DNA of 64,000 bases, taken from assembly GCF_026625785.1 (NCBI RefSeq), contig NZ_CP113063.1:3596001-3660000 (forward strand). Direction: 5' to 3'. Shown piece by piece: positions 33,885 through 43,377 of the stretch (positions within the stretch are counted from its first letter, which is position 1; each line of letters begins with the position of its first letter). Source of the DNA: Gordonia sp. SL306 (lineage in GTDB: Bacteria > Actinomycetota > Actinomycetes > Mycobacteriales > Mycobacteriaceae). Position numbers and translations under genes: made by a program. The notes beneath the pieces are model-generated. The model made no database searches. It was not told the DNA's origin and saw only the letters and a program-made list of their open reading frames with translations.

Positions 33885-36122
33885 ATGGCGTCGTTGTTGT
33901 TCCGGGTCGGGAGGTTCTCCTTCCGGCACAAGTGGTGGGTGATCGCGGTGTGGTTGCTCGCTGCCGTGACCGTCGCCGGTCTCGTCGGTGCGTTGAGCCC
34001 GAAGTTCGCGAAGGACTTCAGCCTGCCCGGTACCGATTCGGGAACCGCGACGTCGCAGGTCGAGAAGTACTTCCCCGACGTGATGAAACAGCAGTCGCAG
34101 GCATCGACCAGTGTGCTGGTGGCCGCCGACGACGGACTGGCGGCACACTCGTCGCAGATCGATGCGCTGGTCGCCGATCTGCACAAGCTGCCCGAGTTGA
34201 CCGACGGCACGACCGTCGTGAACCCGACCACGGTGGCCAAGGCGCAACCGGCGCTCGCCTCGTCCGTCCTCGGCGACGACGGCAAGGTCGGTCTGATCCA
34301 GGTCCGGCAGAGCATCGAGATGATGGACCTCACGGTCGACCAGAAGGATCAGCTCAAGGAGATCCTCGCCGATCACCGCGGTGGCGGGCTACGCGTGGAG
34401 GCGACGGGCTCCCTGATGCAGGTGCAGGAAGCGGGCGGCAAGGCCGAACTGATCGGTTTCGCGGTGGCCTTCGTGGTGATGATCGTTGCCTTCGGCGCGC
34501 TCGTCGCCGCATTCATCCCGCTCGTCACCGGATTGGTCGGCGTGATGATCACCATCATGCTGCTCACGCTCGGGGCCAAGTTCATGAGCATCAACCAGAC
34601 GGCCACCGGCATCGTCACGATGCTCGGCATCGCCGTCTCGATCGACTACGCCCTGTTCATCGTGTCGCGCTATCGCAGTGAACGACAGCGCGGTGGGAGT
34701 GCCGCCGATGCCGCGGGCAGAGCAGTCGGCACGGCCGGGTCGGCGGTCGTGTTCGCCGGGCTGACCGTGATCATCGCGGTGGTGGCACTGATGGTCGTCG
34801 GTATCCCGCTGATCACCCAGATGGGTATGGGCGCGGCGGTCGCCGTCGCGGTGGCGGTCCTCGCCGCACTGACCCTGATCCCGGCGTTGCTCGGCGCCGT
34901 CGGACGGTTCGCATTCGCACCCCGTATCCCGTGGATCAAACATGCCGAGCCGTCGGAGAACTCCGAGACCGTCGGCGTGAAGTTCGGCCGCACCGTCGTG
35001 AAGCGTCCGTTGCCGTTCATCATCGCGGGCCTGGCCGTCCTCGTGCTGGCCGCGATCCCGGCCACGAAGCTCGAGTTGGGGATGTCGATGACCACCGACG
35101 ACGAGGCGGCGGCACAATCGCTGCTGCAGCGCGGCTTCGGTGAGGGCATCAACGGTCCGCTGCTGGTGGTGGTGCACACCGAGAACGGTGACGTCACCGT
35201 GGCCGCCGCGCAGACCGTCGAACACATCAAGACGCTCCCCGACGTCGCCAACACCAACACCCTGACCTGGGTGGGCAACGGCGCGACGCAACCTCAGGTC
35301 GGCGCGAACACCGCACTCATCTCGGTGACGCCGACGAGTGCACCGTCGGATGCGGCCACCCATGATCTGATGGAGCAGATCCGCGACTACACGCCGGTCG
35401 TGGAGACCACGGGTGCGCAACTGCACGTGGGTGGGCAGACGGCGATCATGTCGGATCTGTCGGCGAAGCTCGACAAGGCCCTGATTCCCTACCTCATCGT
35501 GGTGGTGGGCCTGGCCTTCCTGATCATGATCGCGGTGTTCCGATCGATCTGGGTCCCGTTGATCGGCACCGTCGGCTTCATCTTCTCGGTGCTGGCGACG
35601 TTCGGTGTGACCGTGGCGATCTTCCAGGAAGGCAACTTCGGGCTCATCAGCCACACCCAGCCTATCCTGTCGTTCCTGCCGATCTTCCTGATCGGGGTGG
35701 TCTTCGGCCTTGCCATGGACTACCAGGTGTTCCTCGTGACGCGTATGCGTGAGGAGTACATCCACGGGATGTCGGCGAAGGACGCCATCATCGCGGGCTA
35801 TCGGCACGGTGCACGAGTGGTGACCTCGGCGGCGATCATCATGATCAGTGTGTTCGCCGCGTTCATGCTGTCCCCGGACACGACGTCCAAGATGATCGGG
35901 TTCGCACTCGCGGTCGCGGTTGCCTTCGACGCCTTCATCATTCGGATGATGGTCGTACCGGCGATCATCGCATTGCTCGGAGATCGCGCCTGGGGCCTCC
36001 CGAGATGGTTGGATCGACTCGTGGTGAACTTCGACATCGAGGGCGGCGCCGTCCGCGACCGTGGACTGACGGACTCCGACACCGAGGCGACACCACGGGA
36101 GCCAGTGGGTTCGGCAAGCTGA
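33885..36122 (+). CDS. MMPL-family RND transporter
   Basis: A 745-residue membrane transporter with two repeated halves, each with a periplasmic loop and a block of five or six helices. The proton-relay Asp lies in GIAVSIDYALFIVSRYR and the matching GLAMDYQVFLVTRMREE in the second half. MMPL proteins export lipids, siderophores or drugs. AAGGGAAG precedes the ATG at 33885; a longer frame begins in the operator region. The TetR gene begins 18 nt after its stop, and the pair resembles other MMPL-TetR units controlled by their own ligand. Confidence 0.93.
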   Translation: MASLLFRVGRFSFRHKWWVIAVWLLAAVTVAGLVGALSPKFAKDFSLPGTDSGTATSQVEKYFPDVMKQQSQASTSVLVAADDGLAAHSSQIDALVADLHKLPELTDGTTVVNPTTVAKAQPALASSVLGDDGKVGLIQVRQSIEMMDLTVDQKDQLKEILADHRGGGLRVEATGSLMQVQEAGGKAELIGFAVAFVVMIVAFGALVAAFIPLVTGLVGVMITIMLLTLGAKFMSINQTATGIVTMLGIAVSIDYALFIVSRYRSERQRGGSAADAAGRAVGTAGSAVVFAGLTVIIAVVALMVVGIPLITQMGMGAAVAVAVAVLAALTLIPALLGAVGRFAFAPRIPWIKHAEPSENSETVGVKFGRTVVKRPLPFIIAGLAVLVLAAIPATKLELGMSMTTDDEAAAQSLLQRGFGEGINGPLLVVVHTENGDVTVAAAQTVEHIKTLPDVANTNTLTWVGNGATQPQVGANTALISVTPTSAPSDAATHDLMEQIRDYTPVVETTGAQLHVGGQTAIMSDLSAKLDKALIPYLIVVVGLAFLIMIAVFRSIWVPLIGTVGFIFSVLATFGVTVAIFQEGNFGLISHTQPILSFLPIFLIGVVFGLAMDYQVFLVTRMREEYIHGMSAKDAIIAGYRHGARVVTSAAIIMISVFAAFMLSPDTTSKMIGFALAVAVAFDAFIIRMMVVPAIIALLGDRAWGLPRWLDRLVVNFDIEGGAVRDRGLTDSDTEATPREPVGSAS

Positions 36123-36140
36123 TTCGAGGAGGTCGGGAGC

Positions 36141-36758
36141 ATGGCCACACCGACGACGGCCCCGGGCGTCAGTCCGGGGCGTCGCATCGGGTTGCGGGAG
36201 AAGAACAAGATCCGCACCCGCAAGGCGATCCGCGAGGCGGCGATGGGGCTCTTCGCCGAGCACGGTTACACGCAGACCACCGTCGAACAGATCGCCCGTG
36301 AGGCCGAGGTCTCCCACACCACCTTCTTCAGGTATTTCGCATCGAAAGAACAGGTGGTCATCTCCGACGACCTCGAGGAGGCGAGGGCCGCGGCGACCGC
36401 CGCGATTCCCCCGGGCCTCGGGCATTTCGACCTCTTGCGCCGATTGGTGACCGATCTGTTCCAGATCGGTACCACCGACGACTGGGCCAGCAACACCGAA
36501 CGGATGCGTCTGATCCAGTCCGAACCGGTCCTGCGCACCGCGTATCAGATCGAATCCGACCGGGCGATCTCCGAGGCGACGGACTTCTTCGCGGAGTACA
36601 CCGGCAAGACCGTCGACGACTTCCGGCTGCGGGTGTTCATCGCCGCGGCCGGCGGGGTGATGTTCCATTTCGCCCAGTCCGACGACCTGGCCGACGATGA
36701 GCTACTGCGAGGATTGCTGGAGGCCATCGACCTGCTGGAACAGGGCCTGCCTCTCTAG
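36141..36758 (+). CDS. TetR-family regulator of the MMPL operon
   Basis: A 205-residue regulator with an N-terminal HTH (KAIREAAMGLFAEHGYTQTT then VSHTTFFRYFASKEQV) and a helical ligand domain. It is cotranscribed with the MMPL gene and probably represses it. A near-palindrome upstream of the exporter is its likely site. Confidence 0.92.
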   Translation: MATPTTAPGVSPGRRIGLREKNKIRTRKAIREAAMGLFAEHGYTQTTVEQIAREAEVSHTTFFRYFASKEQVVISDDLEEARAAATAAIPPGLGHFDLLRRLVTDLFQIGTTDDWASNTERMRLIQSEPVLRTAYQIESDRAISEATDFFAEYTGKTVDDFRLRVFIAAAGGVMFHFAQSDDLADDELLRGLLEAIDLLEQGLPL

Positions 36759-36827
36759 GGCGCGCATCATCACATCTGCTTCGACTGCGGTGGCATGGTG
36801 TCGCCGCGTCACGAAAGGAGTTCTGCC

Positions 36828-37640
36828 ATGGGACGTCTCGACAACAAGGTCGCTTTCATCACGGGTGCCGCCAGGGGCCAGGGGCGCGCCCATGCGGTTC
36901 GGCTGGCGGGCGAGGGCGCGCAGATCATCGGTGTCGACATCGCGGGACCGCTGCCCGGCGTGCCGTACGACCCGGCGACCCAGGCGGATCTCGACGAGAC
37001 CGGCCGGCTCGTCGAGGAGCAGGGGTCGAAAGCGCATCTCGTCCGCTGTGATGTGCGGGACCTCGACGAGTTGAAGGCAGCCGTCGACGACGGCGTCTCC
37101 GCGTTCGGTGGTCTCGACATCGCGGTGGCGAACGCGGGTATCTGCATCCCGGAGACATGGGACGAGGTGACTCCCACCAGCTTCCGCGACACCATGGACA
37201 TCAACGTGATCGGCGCGTGGAACACGGTGACCGCAACCGCGCATCACCTGATCGAGCGAGGTGGCGGCTCGATCATCCTGACCAGCTCGTTTGCCGGAAA
37301 GAAGATGCAGCCGTTCATGGTTCACTACACCACCAGCAAACACGCGCTGGTCGGGATGACGAGGGCCTTCGCCGCCGAACTCGGGAACCACAGCGTCCGG
37401 GTGAACAGCATCCATCCCGGAGCGGTGGCGACGCCGATGGGGTCGGGTCAGATGGTCGCCCGGATCGAAGAGACCAACGCGGCCAACCCGCGACTGGCCG
37501 GGATGGGTATGACCTTCCTGAACCAGTTCGTCGCCGAGGCCGACGAGATCGCCAATGTGGTCGCGTTCCTCGCCTCGGACGAGTCGAAGTTCATCACGGC
37601 CGAACACATCTCGATCGACGGTGGCGCGCAGTACTTCTGA
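36828..37640 (+). CDS. Mycofactocin-type SDR oxidoreductase
   Basis: A 270-residue SDR. The start KVAFITGAARGQGRAHAVRLA and the insert LDETGRLVEEQGSKAHLVRCDV are the marks of the subfamily tied to mycofactocin (nicotinoproteins that keep NAD bound). It has NAG, Ser (TSSFAG) and catalytic YTTSK. AAAGGAG precedes the ATG. No mycofactocin biosynthesis genes are in the window, so the cofactor would have to come from elsewhere in the genome. It is convergent with the ADC-like gene 15 nt away. Confidence 0.9.
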   Translation: MGRLDNKVAFITGAARGQGRAHAVRLAGEGAQIIGVDIAGPLPGVPYDPATQADLDETGRLVEEQGSKAHLVRCDVRDLDELKAAVDDGVSAFGGLDIAVANAGICIPETWDEVTPTSFRDTMDINVIGAWNTVTATAHHLIERGGGSIILTSSFAGKKMQPFMVHYTTSKHALVGMTRAFAAELGNHSVRVNSIHPGAVATPMGSGQMVARIEETNAANPRLAGMGMTFLNQFVAEADEIANVVAFLASDESKFITAEHISIDGGAQYF

Positions 37641-37655
37641 GTACGGTCCGCGGCG

Positions 37656-38318
37656 TCAGCAGCGACGCCCGCGGCCGGTCGACATCCGGCCGCGGGTGAT
37701 CGTGATGCCCTGATGTGTACCCGCTCTCAGCCAGGTGGGGAGTGTCGGCCCGGTGAGGACGACGTCGACGCGGGCGGGACGGAAGGTCCCGGCGAGCGAC
37801 GCCGTGGCGCGGAGGAAATCGACCGGTCCGCCCGCCCGGCTGATCGGCTGCGCGAAGCCGAGCGCACCGGCGATGGGCAGTGTCACCGGTAGCGAGCGCG
37901 CGATGGCGTGCACCGACCAGTCGGCCCCGTTGGCGACCATCTCCGACGTCGCCGAGCCGGTGAACGCCGCCATCACCTTGGGCAGCATCCAATGGCAGCG
38001 GCCACCGTGGACAGAGGTCTCCGAATCCACCGCGATGAACGGGACGTGCAGCCGTGGAAGAGGTCCGAGCCGCCGGCTCGGTGTCAGGAGCACCGGGCTG
38101 GCGAGGACTTCGCGATACGGTCCGACCGGCGAATCGAGGTAGTCGATCATCATCCCCATCGTGACCGGAATGGTCTTGGCGTCGGAAATCGCCAGCGACC
38201 GGGCGTCGTCGGTGGCCAGGTGCCACCAGAGGGTGGCGCGGACCGACGCAGGCCACGGCGCCGGTGGGCTCACCGGCCAGAGATCACGATCGGTGCGGGA
38301 CTCGACGACACTCCACAT
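37656..38318 (-). CDS. Acetoacetate decarboxylase-like family protein
   Basis: A 220-residue protein of the ADC fold. Segments PVTMGMMIDYLDSPVGPYREVLASPVLL (about residues 57-84) and GGRCHWMLPKVMAAFTG match this fold; the Lys in LPKVM sits near the position of the Schiff-base lysine, but I cannot confirm that it is the catalytic residue. It is the last gene of a TetR-FMO-GMC operon, 25 nt after the GMC stop, with AGGAGC 7 nt upstream of the ATG. It may process a keto product of the preceding enzymes. Confidence 0.72.
   Translation of the reverse strand: MWSVVESRTDRDLWPVSPPAPWPASVRATLWWHLATDDARSLAISDAKTIPVTMGMMIDYLDSPVGPYREVLASPVLLTPSRRLGPLPRLHVPFIAVDSETSVHGGRCHWMLPKVMAAFTGSATSEMVANGADWSVHAIARSLPVTLPIAGALGFAQPISRAGGPVDFLRATASLAGTFRPARVDVVLTGPTLPTWLRAGTHQGITITRGRMSTGRGRRC
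37668..37696. terminator. GC hairpin at the end of the ADC-like gene
   Basis: CCCGCGGCCGG and CCGGCCGCGGG form a perfect 11-bp stem with a 7-nt loop. It lies within the last codons of the ADC-like gene and between convergent genes, so it could end transcription from either side. It has no T-run. Confidence 0.4.
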
Positions 38319-38343
38319 GCTGATGCTCCTGGGATTCGTGTGC

Positions 38344-40074
38344 TCAGGCGTGATGACGGACGGGACTGATGGGTAGGTGTCTCGGGAGGCGCAGCGCGCC
38401 CGGGGCGCCGGACGGGACGGCCGGGTATTTCGGTGACACCGGCTCCACCAGCTGGTAGGCGGAGCCCGGTGCGGGGCGGTGGTCCTGTTCACCGCTATTG
38501 GGCCACATGGCCAATGCCCGTTCGGCCGCGGCGGTGATGGTGAGCGACGGGTTGACGCCGAGGTTGGCCGAGACCGTCGAACCGTCCACGATGTGCAGCC
38601 CCGGGTGGCCGAACACCCGGTGATAGGCGTCGACGACACCGGTCCGCGAGTCGGCGCCGATGGCACAGCCACCGAGGAAATGCGCTGTCATCGGGATGTT
38701 CAGGAGGTCGACCACGGAGCCGCCGGCATCGCCGTCGATGCGCCCGGCGACCGATCGCACGGCCCGATGACCCTCGGGGATCCACCGCGGCGGCGGGTCC
38801 CCGGCGCCGGGCCGGCTGCGCAGACGCGGACCGAGGCGGCCTCGCCTGGCGAAGAGTTCGATCGAGTTGTCGGCGGTCTGCATCACCAATGCGATGATCG
38901 TGCGCTCCGACCAGTGCCGCACCGACAACGATCGGAGGGCGGCAGCCGGGTTGGCAACCATCGCCCCGATCGCCTTGACCACCCGCGGGACACGTCCGCC
39001 GCCGTCCACGAGCACCGCCTGGAGGAGACCGATCAGGTTGCTGCCCTTGCCGTATCGGACCGGCTCGATATGGGTGTGCGCATTCGGGTGGAACGAGGAG
39101 GTGATCGCCACGCCCTGGGTGTAATCGACTGTGCGGTCGCGTGCGGTCGCTGCCAGTACGGCCTCCGAATTGGTGCGGACGACTTGGCCGAGACGATCCG
39201 AGAGGCCGGCGAGCTCTGCGGACTGCTTCATCGAGAGGAGAAGTTTGTTGGTGCCGTAGGTGCCGGCCGCGAAGACCACCTGGTCCGCGGTGTAGGTGCG
39301 TACCCGCCGACGGCGTCCGGTGCGATGGGTCCCGACGGTGTAGCCGCCCTCGGCGCTGGGGCGGACGGCATGCACCGAGGTCATCGGGATGATCTGTGCG
39401 CCTGCTTGTTCGGCGAGATACAGATAGTTCTTCACCAGGGTGTTCTTCGCCCCGACGCGGCAGCCGGTCATACATGCTCCGCACTCGGTACAGCCGGTGC
39501 GTGCCGGGCCCGCGCCGCCGAAGAACGGGTCCTCGGTGGTGACCCCGGATTCCCCGAAGAAGACGCCGACCGGCGTCGGGACGAAGGTCTCCTCGACGCC
39601 GAATTCCGCTGCCACCTCGCGCATCACGTCGTCGGAGGGGGTGACGTGCGCGTATGTGGTGGCGCCCAGCATCCGTTCGGCCTGGTCGTAGTACGGGCCC
39701 AGTTCGTCCGCCCAGTCGGTGATGGCGCCCCAGTGCGGATCGTCGAAGAAAGCCGCGGGTGGCCGGTAGAGCGTGTTCGCGTAGTTGAGCGAGCCACCCC
39801 CGACACCCGCGCCGGCCATCACCAGGACGTCGCGGAGAAGATGCATTCGTTGCACGCCATAACATCCGAGAAACGGCGCCCAGAGGTAATCGCGGAGCCG
39901 CCAGCTCGTCGCCGGGAGTTCGTCGTCGGCGAACCGCCTGCCCGCCTCGAGGACGCCGACGCGATAACCCTTCTCGGACAGCCGGAGCGCGGCGACCGAG
40001 CCGCCGAAGCCGGAGCCGATCACGATGACGTCGAAATCGGTGGTGGATGCGCCGACGGTGGGACGGCCGATCAT
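38344..40074 (-). CDS. GMC-type oxidoreductase with Cys-rich motif (cholesterol oxidase-like)
   Basis: A 576-residue flavoenzyme. It has the FAD site VIVIGSGFGGSVAALRL, GAGVGGGSLNYAN, a Cys-rich block CTECGACMTGCRVGAKNT (four Cys, a ferredoxin-like spacing seen in this GMC branch) and the C-terminal FLGGCAIGADSRTGVVD with NPSLTITAAAERA. The Cys motif may hold an iron-sulfur cluster; this is family inference. Its ATG overlaps the FMO stop (ATGA). It likely oxidises a hydroxyl group of a steroid-like or alicyclic substrate upstream of the FMO. Confidence 0.88.
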   Translation of the reverse strand: MIGRPTVGASTTDFDVIVIGSGFGGSVAALRLSEKGYRVGVLEAGRRFADDELPATSWRLRDYLWAPFLGCYGVQRMHLLRDVLVMAGAGVGGGSLNYANTLYRPPAAFFDDPHWGAITDWADELGPYYDQAERMLGATTYAHVTPSDDVMREVAAEFGVEETFVPTPVGVFFGESGVTTEDPFFGGAGPARTGCTECGACMTGCRVGAKNTLVKNYLYLAEQAGAQIIPMTSVHAVRPSAEGGYTVGTHRTGRRRRVRTYTADQVVFAAGTYGTNKLLLSMKQSAELAGLSDRLGQVVRTNSEAVLAATARDRTVDYTQGVAITSSFHPNAHTHIEPVRYGKGSNLIGLLQAVLVDGGGRVPRVVKAIGAMVANPAAALRSLSVRHWSERTIIALVMQTADNSIELFARRGRLGPRLRSRPGAGDPPPRWIPEGHRAVRSVAGRIDGDAGGSVVDLLNIPMTAHFLGGCAIGADSRTGVVDAYHRVFGHPGLHIVDGSTVSANLGVNPSLTITAAAERALAMWPNSGEQDHRPAPGSAYQLVEPVSPKYPAVPSGAPGALRLPRHLPISPVRHHA

Positions 40075-41609
40075 CGAACGACGCCCACGGTGTCCGGGAA
40101 CCTCGGCGTGATGTCGGCGGTTGACGAGCTGGTGCCGGTGATCAGGTGATCGGCCGGGTCGAACTGCGACATCATCTTTCGGTAGTCCTTGGTGAACGTC
40201 GGCCACATCACCGAGTTGCGCCCCGAGGAATCCATGTACCAGCTCGAACAGCCGCCGGAGTTCCACACAGTACCTGCGAGCTCGCTGTCCATTCGGGCGG
40301 CGTAGCGTCGCTGGGCGTCGCCGGTCACCTCGACGGCCGAACGGCCCTGGGTGCGAAGGTGTTCGAGTACGGCCGAGATGTAGTACGCCTGCGGTTCGAG
40401 CATCAGCACGATGGAACTGTGTCCCAGGTTCGTGTTCGGTCCGTACATCAGGTGGAGATTCGGGAAGCCGTGTACGGAAACACCGCGATAGGCGCTCGGC
40501 GAACCGGCCCAGGCCTCGGCCAGTGTCCGGCCGTCCCGGCCCCGGAGGATCCTGGCGATCGGCGGCGTGGTGGGTGTGAAGCCGGTGGCGAAGATGACCG
40601 TGTCGACCCGGTGTTCGGTGCCGTCGGCGTCGACCGCCGCACCGTCGGCGAGTCGGGAGATCGCTCCGGTCAGCGTCACGTTGTCACGTTGCAACGCCGG
40701 AAACCACTTGTTGGTCAGCAGCATCCGTTTGCACCCGATCGTGTAGTCGGGGGTCAGTCGTCGTCGCAGACCACGGTCGCGGACCTGGAGGCGCAGGTGC
40801 GCCTTCGCGAGGGCGGTGGCCGCCGGGAGCAGTCGTGGCCGGCGGGCCATCATCACCACGTAGGCCTCCCGATAGAGATAGGTGAGTCGACGGATCAGCG
40901 TGTGGCTGATCGGCAGGGTGCGATAGGCACTCCGTTCGACGGGGCCGATGGTCCGGTCCATCCGCGGGACGACCCAGGCGGGCGTGCGCTGGAAGACGGT
41001 GAGATGCGCGACCCGGTCGACGATCTCGGGAACCACTTGGACGGCGGACGCCCCGCTGCCTACGATCGCGACGTGGCGGCCGGTGAGGTCGTGATCGTGA
41101 CGCCACCGTGCTGTGTGGAACACCGTCCCGCCGAACCGATCCGACCCCGGCAGATCGGGGACACCCGGCTCGGAGAGGGCGCCGGAGGCGGCCACGAGGT
41201 GCCGAGCGCGGATCGTGCCGAGCCCGGTCTCGGCGATCCAGTGCGCGGTGTCGCCGTCCCAGGCCGCCGCCGTGAGCGGGCAGTTGTACCGGATGACGTC
41301 GGCGTGGTCGCGGGCGACGGCCTCGAGGTAGCGGCGGATCTCGTGCTGTCGGCCGTAGGTGTGCGACCACTCCGGGTTGTCGGCGAAGGACAACGAGTAC
41401 AGGGAGGTCGGCACGTCGCAGGCCGCACCCGGATAGTCGTTGTCGCGCCAGACCCCGCCGGGACCGGCGGCGCGCTCGATGACCCTGATGGTGAGCCGGG
41501 GATGGTCTGTGCGGAGGCGATGGACGGCGGCGAGTCCGCCGAATCCGGTTCCGACGACCAGGACGTCGACGTCCTCGGTCGGCTCGGGGCGTTCGGGATG
41601 TTCAGGCAT
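40071..41609 (-). CDS. Flavin-containing monooxygenase (Baeyer-Villiger type)
   Basis: A 512-residue FMO/BVMO-like enzyme. FAD site VLVVGTGFGGLAAVHRL, the fingerprint FGGTVFHTARW (F-x-G-x3-H-x3-W, with R after W instead of the usual P or D) and the NADPH site VAIVGSGASAVQVVP are present. It uses NADPH and O2 to insert an oxygen into a ketone, giving an ester or lactone. The ATG at 41609 overlaps the end of the TetR gene by 8 nt. Part of the TetR-FMO-GMC-ADC operon. Confidence 0.9.
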   Translation of the reverse strand: MPEHPERPEPTEDVDVLVVGTGFGGLAAVHRLRTDHPRLTIRVIERAAGPGGVWRDNDYPGAACDVPTSLYSLSFADNPEWSHTYGRQHEIRRYLEAVARDHADVIRYNCPLTAAAWDGDTAHWIAETGLGTIRARHLVAASGALSEPGVPDLPGSDRFGGTVFHTARWRHDHDLTGRHVAIVGSGASAVQVVPEIVDRVAHLTVFQRTPAWVVPRMDRTIGPVERSAYRTLPISHTLIRRLTYLYREAYVVMMARRPRLLPAATALAKAHLRLQVRDRGLRRRLTPDYTIGCKRMLLTNKWFPALQRDNVTLTGAISRLADGAAVDADGTEHRVDTVIFATGFTPTTPPIARILRGRDGRTLAEAWAGSPSAYRGVSVHGFPNLHLMYGPNTNLGHSSIVLMLEPQAYYISAVLEHLRTQGRSAVEVTGDAQRRYAARMDSELAGTVWNSGGCSSWYMDSSGRNSVMWPTFTKDYRKMMSQFDPADHLITGTSSSTADITPRFPDTVGVVR

Positions 41610-42183
41610 GGCGGTCGAGGAGTTCCTTCCACACTGGGAGCAGCCGGGTGATGAGGGCCCGGTCGGCATCGGCGGTTCGGAGGATTCGGGAAACAGCAAG
41701 TCCACGTGCGAGTTCCACGGTGAGCTCGAGTTCGGCGGGGGTGTATCGGTCGCCGAACAGGTCGGCGCACCCGGCGGCCAGCGCGTCGGTGACCTGTTGC
41801 TCGAGGGGGATCATCGCCTCGCGGAGCCCGCGGTCGGTGCGCGCGGCCACCCAGAGTTCCAGTGCCGCATCGAAAAGTGGACCGCTGAAGGCTTCGACGA
41901 TGATCTCGATGTCCTCGTCACCGGTACGGGGGCGGTTCAGGAGTTCGGTCAGCCGACGATCCACGAGGTGTGAGACCGCGGCGACGACGAGCGCCTCGCG
42001 GGTGGGGAAGTGGTGCAGCAGGGCGCCGCGGGACACACCCGCGCGGCGGTTGACCTCCTGGGTCGTCGTCCCGGCGTACCCGAGCTCGACGAGTGCGTCG
42101 ACGGCCGCATCGAGCACCTTCGCCTGGGTGGCGGCGGTGCGCTGGGCCTGGGTGCGCGTCGCCGGTGCGGGCTGCTCGGTCAT
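41602..42183 (-). CDS. TetR regulator of the FMO/GMC operon
   Basis: A 193-residue TetR protein, first gene of its operon. The HTH is in LGYAGTTTQEVNRRAGVSRG followed by ALLHHFPTREALV. TACGCT is 8 nt before the ATG at 42183, so the transcript may be leaderless. A perfect CAGTC-CA-GACTG (42214-42225) lies in the promoter and is its likely operator, implying autorepression of the whole operon. Confidence 0.9.
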   Translation of the reverse strand: MTEQPAPATRTQAQRTAATQAKVLDAAVDALVELGYAGTTTQEVNRRAGVSRGALLHHFPTREALVVAAVSHLVDRRLTELLNRPRTGDEDIEIIVEAFSGPLFDAALELWVAARTDRGLREAMIPLEQQVTDALAAGCADLFGDRYTPAELELTVELARGLAVSRILRTADADRALITRLLPVWKELLDRHA

Positions 42184-42213
42184 GGTGCGAGAGCGTAGCG
42201 GGATTTCAAGAAA

Positions 42214-42225
42214 CAGTCCAGACTG
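42214..42225. promoter_or_regulatory. Candidate TetR operator
   Basis: CAGTC-CA-GACTG lies about 31 bp upstream of the TetR start, within a wider AAACA...TGTTT frame (42211-42232). Confidence 0.5.
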
Positions 42226-42330
42226 CTTGTTTGTTTCCGTGTCGTACATCCTCGTGCGCCTATCCGAGGGACCTCGAGTCGGATAGCCTCTGACCTGCAC
42301 AGGGTTGGCGCGCCGTCGGCTGCCGCGGGT

Positions 42331-43293
42331 ATGAGGGGAGATCCGACGACCAAGGTGGGCCGGATTCAATTCGTCGGTGTGGTGGTGGTGGCGGCGGTGG
42401 TCGCCGGAATGGTGCCGTTGTTGGTGGGCCCACAGGCCACGGCGGCACCCCGTTGCCCCGCGGTGTCGGTCACCACCGCGGCCGAGTCGCCGGCTCTCAC
42501 CGGCTGGGCCGAGAACCTGACCTTCGACGGCGGCGGCAACCTCTGGGTGTCGAGGGTGCTCGACAACACGGTCGAACGCTTCGATCGGGCCGGGCATCGC
42601 ACCGCGGCAGTGCGTGTCGTCGCTCCCGGTGCCATTCGGACCGGACCCGACGGCCTGCTCTACATCGCCTCCGGTGACACCACACTCAACATGATTCCGG
42701 GATCACCGCGCATCGGCACGATCGTCCGGCTGGATCCCTCGCGGCCTCGTCCGGTCGCGCAGGTTTTTGCGACAGGCCTGGGCATGCCGAACGGAATGGA
42801 CTTCGACGACGCCGGTTTTCTCTATGTCGCCGACGGCAACCTCGGGGTCCTGCGCATCGACCGTCGCGGAGCCATCGACACAGCATGGTCCCGTCGGGCG
42901 CCGAAGAATCTCGCGCTGTCTCCTACTGTGAACGGCACGAGCACCAACGGGATCGTCGTCCTCGGCGCCAACCTGTACGTGACATTGACGATGAGTCTCA
43001 CCGGACGGATCCTGCGAGTGCCGATCGGGGATCCGGGCGCGGTGTCGATCGCCGCCGACGTGACGCGGCCCGTCCCGGGAGTACTCGACGATCTGGTCGC
43101 GCTCGACGGTCGCACGCTGGCGGTCACGATGACCACCGGCCAGATCGCCACCGTCGATCTGCCGACCCACGAGGTCTGCGTTGCCGGCGTCGGTCAGCCG
43201 GTCACGGCCATCGCGCAGCGTCCCGGCCGCCCGGACCTGCTGATCGTCGGCACCGAGTCCGGTGCGCTCCTGGCCGTCTCCGCGCGACGCTGA
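42331..43293 (+). CDS. Secreted SMP-30/NHL-like beta-propeller protein
   Basis: A 320-residue exported protein. An uncleaved or cleavable hydrophobic N-terminus (FVGVVVVAAVVAGMVPLLV) is followed by about six beta-propeller repeats with the typical WAENLTFDGGGNLWVS and GMPNGMDFDDAGFLYVAD units. SMP-30-like proteins are often lactonases or metal-binding esterases. One Cys pair (RCPAV and EVCVAG) may link the ends of the propeller. It is divergent from the TetR-FMO operon, so it may act on an extracellular or ester/lactone substrate linked with it. Confidence 0.8.
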   Translation: MRGDPTTKVGRIQFVGVVVVAAVVAGMVPLLVGPQATAAPRCPAVSVTTAAESPALTGWAENLTFDGGGNLWVSRVLDNTVERFDRAGHRTAAVRVVAPGAIRTGPDGLLYIASGDTTLNMIPGSPRIGTIVRLDPSRPRPVAQVFATGLGMPNGMDFDDAGFLYVADGNLGVLRIDRRGAIDTAWSRRAPKNLALSPTVNGTSTNGIVVLGANLYVTLTMSLTGRILRVPIGDPGAVSIAADVTRPVPGVLDDLVALDGRTLAVTMTTGQIATVDLPTHEVCVAGVGQPVTAIAQRPGRPDLLIVGTESGALLAVSARR

Positions 43294-43377
43294 GGCGATG
43301 TCGTCCCCGATTGGCGAGAAAACTCGGCCGGTGTGTTGAGTCAGGTGACTGAATGATGGTTGAATGGGTCGGACCCC

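Noticed and set aside
34389..36668. A 759-codon minus-strand frame opposite the MMPL and TetR genes
   Set aside because: It is Arg/His/Asp-rich without domains and is the antisense shadow of two well-supported genes.
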